Positions 33,046-44,331 of a stretch of 64,000 nt of DNA are shown one piece after another. Where the stretch lies: positions 2,836,150-2,900,149 of the forward strand of contig NC_034013.1 in assembly GCF_000346465.2 (NCBI RefSeq), in the 5' to 3' direction. Numbering within the stretch: position 1 is the stretch's first letter; each line of letters opens with the position of its first letter. Position numbers and translations under genes: made by a program. This DNA is from Prunus persica. Lineage: Eukaryota > Streptophyta > Magnoliopsida > Rosales > Rosaceae. The notes beneath the pieces are model-generated. The model was given only the letters and a program-made list of their open reading frames with translations. It searched no databases and was not told where the DNA came from.

Positions 33046-34115
33046 TCCAATTATTAATCCATTTAGCACATATATAAAAATAAACATGGATATATCATGC
33101 TTAGAAAATACCATTTAAAAGTCAAACAACCAAACCACAAAAAACCCTCAACCAATTGGTCCCAATTGGGCCAGCGAGGCCCACCATCTAGGTCAATTAG
33201 GCGTGTGGGGCCCACGACCTCTGATTTTCGATTCGAAAGTTCCTACAGGTCCAACAAAGTTTGCTAAAAAAGTCTCAAAAATTTGGTCTTGATCGAGCAG
33301 TCGGATCTAAGCCAATCGCACGATCGGACGGCGATCGTTCGCCTAAACTTAGAATCTTTAACTTGGAGTATCTTGGACTCCAATTTTCGATCAACAAGTT
33401 CCTACAAGATCCTAGAGGTACAGAAAACAACATATTTGAAAATGGGACCCATTGAATTATCTGAACCTATTGAATCCGGATATCGCATAATAGGTGCAAT
33501 ATCCGTTTGATAGTCAAACGGTAATCAATTTTAAAAACGAACATAATGGGCTGTCAAAAGGTGGCTTACGCGCCGCCACTCGCTTCTGGCAGTGGTGGGT
33601 GGCTTAAGAGATTTTCTGGGGATGGAAAACTCTTGAAACTCCTGTAAAGCCCTATATCAACACAATTAGACTAACAAGGGGAGCAACTTTCATACTTGCG
33701 CCGACCTCCAATTTGATTGGGAAGTGGTAGGAATCTATGTTTTTCTGTCGGAAAACCCTAACTTTCCTCCATCGCCGATTTGAACAATTCGGCACGGAAT
33801 TAGGCTAGGTCTTGGATGGGAAATACAAAGGAGAGGCCGGTGGTCATTTTGGGACCCACATTGTAGTTGGTGGTGGCTGGAGTTGGCAGGAAAAAGCTCT
33901 AGAATTGGTAGCTTCAAATGGGTTGGTTTCGGTTTTGATTTGGCTTAATTTTCTGGGCTAATCTCGTGGAATCAAGGCTGGAAGTGAAGAGGAGGAAGAG
34001 GTGAGCAAAACCATACCAAGATTGCTAGCAACCATGGCCGGACAGCAGAGATCTCTGGTCGGGAAGTCAAAGAGGCGTGTGCACCGTCCACTGGGAGAGA
34101 GAGATAGCGTAAGAA

Positions 34116-34154
<39 letters not shown>

Positions 34155-34256
34155 CTATCCATGCATCCAAAATTTAATAAGATACTTCAATCATACTGTC
34201 TATCAACATAAGAAAAAATTTATGTATATGCATATTATATGTAACCTATGTAATAT

Positions 34257-34410
34257 ATCGCTTGTAGCCTAGTTTGTTAAGAGCATTTATTCATGCATCC
34301 AAGGTCCTAAGTTCGATCCCCCCTCCGATGTCCTTTCATATACTATAGGGATAGATTCGCTTGTTAAATTAAACTAGTATGCACTTGTGAAAATGTAATT
34401 GCTATATTTA
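34257..34410 (+). mobile_element. tRNA-type SINE, interrupted or abutted by the copia element
   Basis: The head gtagcctagtttgttaagag resembles a Pol III A-box region of tRNA (tagctcagttggt.agagc) and gttcgatccc about 45 bp later is a good B-box. The spacing fits a tRNA-derived SINE. The tail is unclear because the copia LTR starts at 34422. Confidence 0.55.
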
Positions 34411-34646
34411 GTAGAAAATAGTGTTGGCGTGACTTGTGGACCATTGACTTTCTTTCCTTACACACCAAGGATTCCCATTATAATTATATTTGATCTATTT
34501 TAATTCTTGATTTCCTACTATAAGTAGAAATAGGAATTTATGCCATTAAAGCTCGTTGTATTATAAATATAACCTCCTACAAGGAGAAGAATACACAAAA
34601 AATTCTCACAAACAAATATTCTCATATTAGGTTTCATATTTTAGTA

Positions 34647-34657
34647 TGGTATTAGAG
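34647..34657 (+). promoter_or_regulatory. Copia primer-binding site
   Basis: tggtattagag directly follows the 5' LTR and matches the initiator-methionine tRNA complement (tggtatcagag) with one mismatch. Confidence 0.8.
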
Positions 34658-34849
34658 TGGTGATCTTGGAATTGCTGACTGTAGTTTCAAACCCCCGTCT
34701 GCCGCTATGGGGTTGATGATTTTTTTACCCCTTATGTAGGTAGCACCACCGACTCATTCTCTCATTCTCAACTAACCATGGCCGAGTTGAGTTCCCAGGT
34801 GGCTCAACTCTTACAGATGTAGACTTTGACCTCAAATCCGATCCTGAAT

Positions 34850-35045
34850 CAGGATCCTATTTTCCCTACCCGATCCCGATCCCGACCCCGACTACGATGA
34901 TGACCCCGACCCCGACTCCGATGATGACCCCGACCTTGACTCCTTTGATGACATTGACCCGAATTTGTCTTTGATTCAGACCCAGATCCCTACTTCGAAT
35001 CTAACTCTGGCCCCGACTCAAGCTCAGATCCCGACCCGAATTCTA
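34850..35045 (+). repeat. Asp/Pro-codon hexamer repeat in the copia gag region
   Basis: A degenerate gaccccgac/gatcccgat/gatgat run in the gag-coding part, which seems to have expanded by slippage. It is not typical of copia gag. Confidence 0.6.
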
Positions 35046-35089
35046 CTAAACCTGTATCCTATGCATCTTCTGCTGCACAGATTATGACT

Positions 35090-37650
35090 TCCCGACACAT
35101 GGACCAGATTGCGCATATTGTGGTGATCCACGTTATACTCGTGAGACTTGTTTTAAATTACATGGCTACCTCAAATGGTGGGCTACTCTCAAAGATCAAA
35201 CACAATGCGATACGACCAGTAATGGTATTGGTTATGGATTCCATAGTTCAGATACGATTGATTCCAGGAGTTGGATAATTGATTCTGGTGCAATTGATCA
35301 TATAACGTTTGATCCTGATGATTTTCTGAATACTACACAACCCCGACGAACTTGTATTGCTAATGCTAATGGAGTTACTTATTCTATGATAGGGGCTGGC
35401 ACTGTTGCACTCTCATCCTCTTTCTCACTGTCTAATAGTTTACTTGTTCCATCTTTATCTAATAAATTGATGTCCGTTAGTCAGCTTACTGAACAATTAA
35501 ATTGTTGTGTACTCATTTACCCGAGTTTTTGTTTGCTTCAGGATATTCACTCTAAGAAGATTCTTGGTCGTGGTACTAAGAGAGGGGGCTATATTATGTA
35601 GATGACTTCAGTCCCGGCATGGCTAACAGTGTGACACATCCTTTTGATAGCAAACACAAGTAAATCTAGTTGTGGCACTGTCAATTAGGACATTCGTCTT
35701 TTAGTTATATGAAGCATCTTATACCATATTTATTCTCAGGTTTCAAGGACTCTGACTTCATATGTGACACTTGTATTTTGGCCAAGAATCACCGTGTGCC
35801 CTATCCTTTGGGTGCGACCAAGTGTACTACTCTGTTTACATTAATTCACTCTAATGTCTAGAGACCTTCACCTATCACTGCTCCTTCTGGCGTTCGGTGG
35901 TTTGTCACATTTGTAGATGATTGTACACGGATGACATGGCTTTATTTGCTGAAGAATACAGATTCTTTTATCAGACAATGGTGGAGAATTTGTTAATCAT
36001 GACTTTTTGGCTTATTTCCAACAACATGGAATTATGCATGAGACGACTTATCCTCAGACCACAACAAAATGATGTTGCTGAACTAAAGAATCGACATCTT
36101 CTCGAAACCGCTTGAGCACTTCTGATTGGCACTCATGTTGCTCGTCATCATTGGGATGATGTTATTGTCACCACAGTTCACCTGATCAACCGCATGCCTT
36201 CTAGTGTATTGACCTTTAAAACTCTCTTACAAGTGCTTGTGCAACACAAGCTCCTGCCCTCTGTTTTGGCACTTACACCTTGAATATTTGGATGTGTGGA
36301 CTTTCGTTCATCTCCACAAAAATCAACGTAGCAAACTTGATCCCTGTGCGCTTCGTTGTGTTTTTGTGGGTTATGCTACTCATCAGAAAGACTATCGCTG
36401 TTATCACAATCCTACCCGACGTACCTATGTCACTTTGGATGTGACCTTTCTGAAATATGAGCTATTCTTCCATGACCATCATCCAATTCTACGCTTCAAG
36501 GAGAGATACGAAGTGAAGAGCATAATTGGAGCAACTTGGAAAACGAAGAAATTCTCCTTTGTACAGAAATGATCGATCGTCCGAGTCTGGAGCACTAGAT
36601 TACTCTTTGCCAAAAAGCGATCAATCGCCCATTCATAATGATCAATCACCCATTCATAATGATCAATCACCTAACACCTGATCCCTATGAATATGTTTCT
36701 GATCCGAGTCCCACACCTACAGACAATACAGAACAACAAGATGAAGACCCTTTCTAACTCAACAATACCAACAGACCAATCTCCTGAGAATATCTTTGAG
36801 GTAATTACTCTTGCTACAGTTGTGAATTTAGAGAATAAATCTATTGGATACCAATTACCTTTCAGGCAAAATCGTGGAAAGTTACCAAATCCTTATTCAC
36901 CTGATATTAGAAAAACATCAAAGTATCCACTTGTGAATTATGTATCCATTGAGAAGCTGTCTAAACCACTCAAGGCCTTTGTACATCAGTTGTTTGCTAT
37001 TCATATCCCAACCAAGGTTGTGAAAGTATTTAAAGATCCTAAGTGGGTTCAAGCTATAGAGGAAGAGATAAAAGCTCTTGGGAAGAATCTGACTTGGACA
37101 CTGGAAACTTTACCACGAGAAAAAAAAAACGGTCGGATGTAGATGGGTGTTTACCATAAAACACAACACTGATGGATCTATCGAGCAATACAAGGCAAGA
37201 CTTAAAGCGAAATGGTACACACAGACTTATGGTGTAGATTATGAAGAAACTTTTGCACCAATTGCAAAATTGAACACAGTCAGAGTCTTATTGTCCCTCA
37301 CAGCTAATTTGGATTAACCACGACACCAGTTTGATGTAAAGAATGCCTTCCTACATGGAGAACTCATGGAGGAGGTGTATATGGACATTTCTCCTGAGTA
37401 TAATCCTACTAAGACTAGAACAGTATGCAAATTACGAAAGGCGTTGTATGAATTGAAACAGTCACTACATGCATGGTTTGGATGGTTCACCATGGCAATG
37501 AAGAACAATGGTTTCAGACAGAGTAACTCAAATCATACTTTGTTCTTGAAACATCAGAAAGGGAAGGTAACAGCTTTAATAATCTATGTTGATGACATGA
37601 TTATTACTGGGAATGATAAACATGAAATATCTCAACTACAAGAATATTCG
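35090..37650 (+). pseudogene. Copia gag-pol remnant: zinc knuckle, protease, integrase, RT N-part
   Basis: Remains of the polyprotein in several frames. Zinc-knuckle remnant CAYCGDPRYTRETC near 35097-35165 (the His position reads Tyr); protease with DSGA near 35283; GAG-pre-integrase LWHCQLGH near 35668; integrase core with the DNGGEF-type segment near 35965-36110; RT from about 36830, with the fingers/palm motif KNAFLHGEL near 37340 and the active-site motif YVDDM near 37590. There are several in-frame stops and shifts (for example at 36113, 37139 and 37316), so no complete enzyme can be made. Confidence 0.85.
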
Positions 37651-38190
37651 CTTAAGATTCCTTCGTATTCTTCGCTTCTCTTTCTCCCTACAAAACAAAT
37701 CGGAGTAAAAGAACCATACCTAGGGGGTGTTGGCCAAAGGCCCTCCGATGCCTAAGTTAGGATGGGTTTTGTAGGAAAATCGGGTGGCCAGAGCCGTGTG
37801 TGGTGGCCGGAGCCTTGTGTGTGAGAGAGAAAGAGTATGACGGCTAGGGTTTGTGAGGGATAATTTCTGCAGAGTTTTAGTAGGAATTTAGACGTACCTC
37901 AACCCTTGTGCGTAGCCATCTATTTATAGGGGCCTCAGAGACTAGGGTTTCAGAAAAATTATTTCGTAGATGGAAAGGAATTATTCTTCCTGATTTGGCA
38001 AGGTTGGTGTAATTAGGGATTTGATTTAGATCAAATCTCTTATTAAGGCAAGAATCAAATACATCCCATTTAAATCAAATAACCTCCCACTTAAATTAGT
38101 CAACTCCTAATTAGGTCAAATAATTCCCAAATTGATTGGCTTAATTATTTGACCTAGGAGGAGATATTTTGCTTCCACAATGGTCATCTG
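37650..38190 (-). mobile_element. Antisense LTR fragment replacing part of copia RT
   Basis: About 540 bp with no copia coding. On the minus strand it carries LTR features: TATA (cctataaatagatggctac), a CT-rich leader and cttaggcatcggagggcc, the phrase also found in the relic at 28.55 kb. Roughly 200 codons of RT between the YVDD region and the RNase H start are missing, so a deletion accompanied or followed the insertion. No target duplication found. Confidence 0.65.
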
Positions 38191-38191
38191 A

Positions 38192-38660
38192 ATATTGATG
38201 GTTTCACAGATGCAGATTGGGCAGGAAGTATAACAGATAAGAAATCCACATCCAGTTACTTCATATTCGTGGGAGGTAATTTGGTTACATGGAGAAGCAA
38301 GAAACAGAAGGTGGTCGCCTTATCCAGTGCAGAAGCCGAGTTCAGATGTATGACCAAAGGAATTTGTGAACTCATTTGGTTAAAGAGGTTGCTTACTGAA
38401 CTTGGATATAAACCTACATCTGTAATGAATCTCTTTTGTGACAACAAGGCTGCAATAGCTATTGCAGAAAATCTAGTTCAACATGATCGCACAAACATGT
38501 TGAGGTAGATCAAAGCTATATCAAACAGAAGCTTGAAGCTAAAGTGATTCAGTTTCCTTTTGTAAAGTCCGAGGATCAATTGGCGGATATTTTGACAAAG
38601 GTAATTTCCAGTAAAGTGTTCCACAATTCACTGGACCAGTTGGGTATTGGAGACATCTAT
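38192..38660 (+). pseudogene. Copia RNase H remnant
   Basis: Encodes GFTDADWAGS (first catalytic Asp), the SSAEAEF segment (catalytic Glu) and DNKAAI (catalytic Asp), as in copia RNase H. A one-base shift near 38503 disrupts the final part, LADILTK. The polypurine tract gtgagggggag (about 38669-38679) and 3' LTR follow. Confidence 0.85.
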
Positions 38661-38915
38661 GCACCAACGTGAGGGGGAGTGCTGGCGTGACTTGTGAACC
38701 ATTGACTTTCTTTCCTTACACACCAAGGATTCCCATTATAATTATATTTGATTTACTTTAGTTCATGATTTCTTACTGTAAATAGAAATATGAATTTATT
38801 ATTTACTTGCCCATTAAAGTTCCATTGTATTATAAATATGACCTCCTACAAAGAGAAGAATACATAAAAAATTCCCACAAATAAATATTTTCATATTAAA
38901 TTTCATATTTTAGTA

Positions 38916-39478
38916 AAAAGAATATAATTATTGATTTAGAGTAGACTAACACTTGCTGCTCTTCAACTAAAAAGTTTATTAATAGTTTCAGGTTCTTTAA
39001 TTTTTTATATATAATATTTGTATTTAAGAAATCTAAATTTGTTTTAAATATTTACAAGAGTTTGCAAACTAACCATTGAGGTCCTTCAAGCCATACAACT
39101 TCATCAGAAACGGATTAAGAAATTGAGCAATTGCTTTTGTTTTAAAAGTTGAAAAATAAAAGCAAGCGAAATACGACTGAAGTGGTCAACAACAGCTACC
39201 CCAGCACATAAGGTCTAGTGTTTGTATCCTCTTTCTAAACATTTTTGTCAAAAAAAAAGAAGGTAATTTACTAAATTGGACTAATAAAATGTGTCTTTTT
39301 CGGAAAAGAAATAGGAAGCTGTTGGGTAGCTCTTAGAAAGTAAACTTTCAAATAACGTATAGAACGTATTAACCATTTCTTAAATGGGAGATTCTCCAAT
39401 AAGTATTTAAGTTAAGAATTAGTTACATATCTAATCTCGGGCATTGGATTGCATTCATTAGATGTGTTGATAGATTTA
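38916..39478. other. Spacer, no feature
   Basis: AT-rich flank of the copia element without genes or recognisable repeats. Confidence 0.5.
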
Positions 39479-39690
39479 AGGGAGACTTTGGAAAAGCCCA
39501 AAGGAGAGAGAAAATTTTTAAAAGAAGCAAAAATGGACAAAATTGCCCTTATTTATTTTTTGATTTCCTAAGAAATCCTTTACATTTACATGTCTTTAGT
39601 TTGAAAGTTGAGAGGTTATTCTGTCTTTTTTCAAAAAGCTTTGGCTTTTTCCAAAAGTGAAAGTTTTTTTATGGGTAAAACCTAAATTTA
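39479..39690. repeat. Short dispersed repeat with internal inverted repeat, copy 2
   Basis: Homologous to 13771-13981. Its arms (gactttggaaaagcccaaag and its approximate complement near 39635-39660) are better preserved than in copy 1 at the left end. A MITE is likely. Confidence 0.6.
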
Positions 39691-40422
39691 CTTAGATTTT
39701 AATATGCAACCAATCCTTAACATAAAATACTAATCGGAGAATCTCCCAATACAAACTTATGAAGATATTTGTTAACACAACCTTTTGTGGATTCACACAC
39801 GCAGATAATAAATGTAATGCTTTTTTTTTTTCCTCAGTCAATCTTCTCAATTACTTGTGAAGAGGGTCGTGATGTAAGACATTAATGCGTGTGTATATAT
39901 TATATGTATTGATGTTGGCATTCATTTGAAGTAATATATGTCAGCTTGGATAAGATCACTAGCATTCCAGATCACACATTTGTTGTCTGCCCTATCCTTA
40001 TTCATTCTAGACTACTAGTCATCAATGGAACAGAAAAGAAAAGAGCTAACAATCTTATTCCCACAAATTTGGGATATGTAAACTGGGTTTCGTGGAAATT
40101 GCCCACCAGCTGTGAAATTAAGCTTCACTGGAACTTCCCAAATTTAGGTAATTACCAACAAGTTTATTTCCCTTTATCAAATGAATTAGTCGCTTTTACT
40201 TTTTGGAGTCTGCTTAACCGTTAATGCTAGGCTTTGTAACAAAGAATATTATATTAGCACAAATACTAGTATAAAACTGCAGGGATTGAACTCAATGGAC
40301 TTACTTGGATGCAGTGCAGCAGCTAGCCAAGTCACTTGGATATGCAGCCAATGTCTTGCTGCAATACAATTTCAGAGTGACAAGTTAGACTGTTGCAATG
40401 AAGTGAAAAACAATCCATATTG
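39691..40422 (+). promoter_or_regulatory. NLR4 upstream region with possible TATA
   Basis: A TATAAAA match at 40270-40276 lies about 150 bp before the NLR4 ATG. A 92-codon frame at 39946-40224 shows no known domain and is probably chance. Confidence 0.4.
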
Positions 40423-43281
40423 ATGGCAGAGAGTTCTGTTAACTTTCTTCTGGAGAAGCTTGCAACCCTATTCGAAAAGGATGTACACCTGTTTGGAGGA
40501 GTTCGAGAAGAAGCTGTGTATCTGAGAGGAGAATTGGAAAGGATGAAGGCCTTCCTAAGGATCGCAGACACACTGCAGGAAAGTGATGAGGAACTCAAAG
40601 TCTGGGTGAAGCAACTAAGAGATATTTCTCATGAAACTGAAGACATTCTAGATGAATACACTCTTCTCCAGGGGCATGATCATGATCACGGTCGAGGAAT
40701 ATTTGGCTCTTTATACAGGTTGGGTTGCTGTATTAAGAATGCCAAAGCTTGTTACCGTATTGGTTCCGAGTTGCAAGCCATCAACTCAAGAATCAAAGAG
40801 ATTTGTGAGGTTCACAAGAGACTTCGTCACAAATTCAGAAAGGCTGAACAAGATCCTGGATCCGACGACAGTGCAGGAAATACATGGCAAGACTGTCGAG
40901 GAGATGCCCTTCTTTTAGATAAATCTGATCTTGTTGGCCTTGATGAGCCTAAAAATCAGCTGGTGGGGTGGCTATTTAACGGCAGTTCTGGCCGCGAAGT
41001 AGTTTCGTTGGCTGGAATGGGAGGAATGGGGAAGACCACCTTGGCCAAGCAAGTCTATGATGACCCAGAAGTGAAGAAACATTTTGAAGTCCGTGCGTGG
41101 ATCACTGTTAATCGGTCCTTCAAATTTGGCGACCTACTCAAAGACATGGTTCAACAACTCTTTAAAGCAATCAGAAGACGAATTCCACAAATCGTGGCAA
41201 ACATGAATGACTATCAGCTGAAGACAACAATAAAGGAATTGCTGCAAAACCGGAGGTACCTGGTTGTTCTGGATGATGTATGGCATCTATATGAATGGGA
41301 TGCTATAAAATATGCACTGCCTAGCAATGGTTGTGGCAGCCGAATTATGCTCACTACAAGAAATGCAGATGTAGCCTCCACCACGGGTGTACTATGTGAA
41401 GGTAAGGCCTATAACTTAAAGCCCTTACCTCCTCCCGAGTCTTGGGATCTTTTTTGCAGAAAGGCATTTCAGTGGAACAAATGCCCTTCTCATTTGGAGG
41501 AAATTTGTAAGTACATCTTAAGAAAATGTGAGGGACTTCCCCTTGCAATTGTTGCAATCAGTGGTGTGTTGGCAACAAAAGATAAACGTAGAATTGACGA
41601 GTGGGATATGGTTCGCCGCAGCCTTGGGGCTGAAATTGAGGGAAATGACAAGCTCAAGGATTTGAAAAAAGTTCTTTCACTCAGCTTTAATGATTTGCCA
41701 TACTACCTCAAATCCTGCTTCTTGTACCTGAGCATCTTCCCTGAGGATCATCTGATTGAACGAATGAGACTAATCCGGTTATGGGTAGCAGAGGGATTCA
41801 TCGAAGCAAAGGAGGGAAAAACACTGGAAGAAGTAGCAGATGACTATCTCCATGAACTCTTGAATAGAAGCCTAATGCAAGTGGCTACTACTACACCTGA
41901 TGGAAGGGTCAAAACATGTCGGATCCATGACCTTTTGCGTGAGATCATCATCCCCAAGTCAAGAGATCAGAATTTCACCACAATTGTGAAAGACCAAAGC
42001 TTGCAATGGTTTGAAAGAGCTAGACGCCTATCAATACATAGCACGCTACAAAGTGTTCAGCCTAACAGGTCAGTTTCCCAGTTGCGTTCCCTGTTTATGT
42101 TTGGTGCCTCTGAAAATCCATCCATCTCTAAATTATTCCCAAGTGGTCTTAGGCTGCTAAATGTGTTAGACTTGCAAAACTCACCTTTGGAAAAATTTCC
42201 AGTTGAAGTTGTGGACTTGTATTGTTTGAAATATCTGAGCTTGAGGGAAACAAAGGTAAAAACTGTTCCCAGATCTATTGGGAGGCTTCAGAGTCTAGAA
42301 ACTCTAGATCTTAAGCATTCCAATGTCAACCAACTTCCGGTTGAGATCCTGAAGCTCCAGCGTTTACGCCATCTTCTGGTATATCAACATGAATTTGTAT
42401 CTTACGAACATTTTCATTCAAAAAAAGGTTTTAAAGTCATGTCAAACATTGGAGTTTTGCAAGCATTACAGAAGCTTTGTTTCATAGAAGTAAACCAAGA
42501 TGGAGGCACCATAATAAGAGAGCTTGGGAAGCTAAATCAACTTAGGAGGTTAGGCCTCTTAAAATTGAGAAAAGAAGATGGGAAGGCTCTATGTTCATCT
42601 ATTGAAAAGCTGACGAATCTTCGCGCCCTGTCTATAGCTTCAGTCGAAGAAGACGAGATCATTGATCTTCAACATCTACCTTCTCCTCCTTTGTTGCTTC
42701 AGCGGCTGTATATGAGAGGACGTTTGGACGCATTACCCCACTGGATTCCTTCTCTTCCCAGCCTAGTCAGATTGTCTTTGAAATGGAGTCAGTTGAAGGA
42801 TGATCCACTCATATACCTGCGATACATTCCGAATCTTGTTCAACTTGAATTATGTCAAGTATTCCTTGGCGACAGATTGTGTTTCAGGGCTGATGGGTTT
42901 AGAAAGTTGAAGATTTTAAGCATGGATAAGTTTGATGAACTGAGATGCATAGAAGTGGAGATGGGTGCAATGGCTTCTCTTGAGAAGCTAAGCATCCAAC
43001 GCTGCAAGCTTCTGGAGAATGTGCCATCAGGGATTGAACATTTAACGAAGCTGAAAGTTCTCGAGTTTTCTGATATGCCGGTGGATTTGATGAAGACGAT
43101 TAGGACAGATGGAAAAGATAACTGGAAAGTCTCCCACATTCCAGAAGTTTATTCAACTTACTGGAGAGAAGGTGGCTGGGAAGTCTACTCTATAGAGAGC
43201 ATGACTGATGGGGAGTACTGTCCCCTGCCCAGCAATCCCTTCAGCCATGAACTTCAAACTCGTTGGAAGTCCTGGAAATGA
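40423..43281 (+). CDS. NLR4: CC-NB-ARC-LRR disease resistance protein (RPM1-like)
   Basis: A complete intronless CNL receptor of 952 residues. The start is the ATG at 40423; the in-frame codon before it is TTG, and MAESSVNFLL aligns with the other paralogues. Coiled coil 1-140 with TEDILDEY (72-79); P-loop GMGGMGKTT 198-206; kinase-2 LVVLDDVW 280-287; RNBS-B GSRIMLTTR; GLPLAI; RNBS-D CFLYLSIFPE; MHD position IHD (RIHDLLREI); leucine-rich repeats; C-terminal block YSTYWREGGWEVYSIE. The linker before NB-ARC is three residues longer than in NLR2/3, with an acidic His-rich DHDHDHG patch at 84-90. It lies 13.6 kb from NLR3, separated by nested retroelements. Confidence 0.95.
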   Translation: MAESSVNFLLEKLATLFEKDVHLFGGVREEAVYLRGELERMKAFLRIADTLQESDEELKVWVKQLRDISHETEDILDEYTLLQGHDHDHGRGIFGSLYRLGCCIKNAKACYRIGSELQAINSRIKEICEVHKRLRHKFRKAEQDPGSDDSAGNTWQDCRGDALLLDKSDLVGLDEPKNQLVGWLFNGSSGREVVSLAGMGGMGKTTLAKQVYDDPEVKKHFEVRAWITVNRSFKFGDLLKDMVQQLFKAIRRRIPQIVANMNDYQLKTTIKELLQNRRYLVVLDDVWHLYEWDAIKYALPSNGCGSRIMLTTRNADVASTTGVLCEGKAYNLKPLPPPESWDLFCRKAFQWNKCPSHLEEICKYILRKCEGLPLAIVAISGVLATKDKRRIDEWDMVRRSLGAEIEGNDKLKDLKKVLSLSFNDLPYYLKSCFLYLSIFPEDHLIERMRLIRLWVAEGFIEAKEGKTLEEVADDYLHELLNRSLMQVATTTPDGRVKTCRIHDLLREIIIPKSRDQNFTTIVKDQSLQWFERARRLSIHSTLQSVQPNRSVSQLRSLFMFGASENPSISKLFPSGLRLLNVLDLQNSPLEKFPVEVVDLYCLKYLSLRETKVKTVPRSIGRLQSLETLDLKHSNVNQLPVEILKLQRLRHLLVYQHEFVSYEHFHSKKGFKVMSNIGVLQALQKLCFIEVNQDGGTIIRELGKLNQLRRLGLLKLRKEDGKALCSSIEKLTNLRALSIASVEEDEIIDLQHLPSPPLLLQRLYMRGRLDALPHWIPSLPSLVRLSLKWSQLKDDPLIYLRYIPNLVQLELCQVFLGDRLCFRADGFRKLKILSMDKFDELRCIEVEMGAMASLEKLSIQRCKLLENVPSGIEHLTKLKVLEFSDMPVDLMKTIRTDGKDNWKVSHIPEVYSTYWREGGWEVYSIESMTDGEYCPLPSNPFSHELQTRWKSWK

Positions 43282-44331
43282 TACTTGTGCTGCGACTGGG
43301 AATGGGAATGGGGTGATACATATCCTTGTAAATACGTCGTAAATACGATTATATATACTTGCATCTGTAATTAATACTTGTAAATTAATATGTAATGTAG
43401 TTGGGTCCAGGATCAGAGAGATTACCTGTGGCTGGTAGTTATAAACTGGTAGGTATGGATAGCATATGGCACAACTTGTACAAATTAAAATGGGTGTGAA
43501 GCTGCAGTGATCTGTAAATAGTATTAGTATCTGATTGTTTCTCCAATTTCATTTCCCATGCAACTTAACAACTCAATCCCATCAGTATCTCCACAGTAAC
43601 TAATTCTGTAAATAGTATTAGTATCTGATTGACCCCTAATTCTGTTGCAATTATAGCAATGTTCAAAGGAACTCATCGTTCAGAGGAAGCTCTCAAAAAC
43701 TATAGCAATGTTCTGCAATAACGGTAGAACAAGTAGAGCTCATTTTAAATAATGTTTTCTTCTCTTCTTATTTTTCTCTTTTTCTGCTTTGGGTGATCTG
43801 TCTGGGGATTGACAATGAGCTTGGAGATTTACTGAGGTGTTTGCTTGGCTAATGAGCTTGGAGAATTACTAAGGCGTTGCTTGGCTAGTGTGTTGTTAAA
43901 GGGGACCTAGTCTACACTATCCAAAGCCGGCGGCTGTATGGATTCGACGCCGCAACGTCCTAGCGACAACTTGCCTGCCTGAGCAAGATGACTAACTTGA
44001 GGTTGAGTCTGTTATATCATAGTTCATATCCAATAGTACCAAAATAACCAGTAGAAGCTACATTTCTTTTTCTTTAAGGAGGAATTTGATCATTACAAAG
44101 GTAATATGGAATCGTATCTATTATCCACCGATACCTGTCAAAATTTTCCAACTGAGTAACCAGTGCTGGTGTATCAAAAAATTTCCAGCTGAGGGTCTAA
44201 CCGTCTAAAGAATGACCGTACCTAACTCTACCACCAGACTTTGCACTCTACAGCTGATGACAACTGTTTGCATGTCTACTGTTGATACATACAAATATAC
44301 AAAAAAATTAACCAAACGGGCACAAGACCTT
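43282..44331. other. Spacer between NLR4 and the SUV2-like gene
   Basis: Two NLR4-proximal direct repeats of tctgtaaatagtattagtat (about 43509 and 43605) and a diverged 50-bp duplication near 43815-43890 (atgagcttggaga). The tails of both convergent genes lie here. No other gene. Confidence 0.5.

Larger units (their letters stand above)
31662..34152. mobile_element. Truncated large LTR related to 17136-21290
   Basis: Begins tgaaaggaccc and follows the same order as the solo LTR at 17136: 'aaattccactttggaat', 'ggtgtcgggcacgaatgac', the 'atccgtttgatagtcaaacgg' block and a terminal GA microsatellite (34119-34152). The 3' end corresponding to gggtcattaca is missing. It contains two minisatellites. 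Confidence 0.6.
34422..38915 (+). mobile_element. Ty1/copia retrotransposon with two LTRs, defective
   Basis: A 4.5-kb element with 5' LTR 34422-34646 and 3' LTR 38680-38915 (both start tg.tggcgtgacttgtg and end cattttagta-like), a primer-binding site and a polypurine tract. Flanks aatag (34417-34421) and aaaag (38916-38920) are a probable 5-bp target duplication with one mismatch. Internal order is gag zinc knuckle, protease, integrase, reverse transcriptase, RNase H, which is the copia order. Many stops and an antisense LTR insertion make it non-functional. Confidence 0.88.

Noticed and set aside
34257..34340. A tRNA gene
   Set aside because: A- and B-box are tRNA-like but no cloverleaf acceptor stem closes; a tRNA-derived SINE explains it better.
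39946..40224. 92-codon frame before NLR4 as a gene
   Set aside because: No domain, no paralogue before the other NLRs, normal chance length in AT-rich DNA.
40420..40422. Start of NLR4 one codon upstream (MM...)
   Set aside because: That codon is TTG; the ATG at 40423 matches the start of the paralogues.
4421..43281. An NLR with an integrated decoy domain
   Set aside because: None of the four has extra domains; the C termini are the normal RPM1-like tails.
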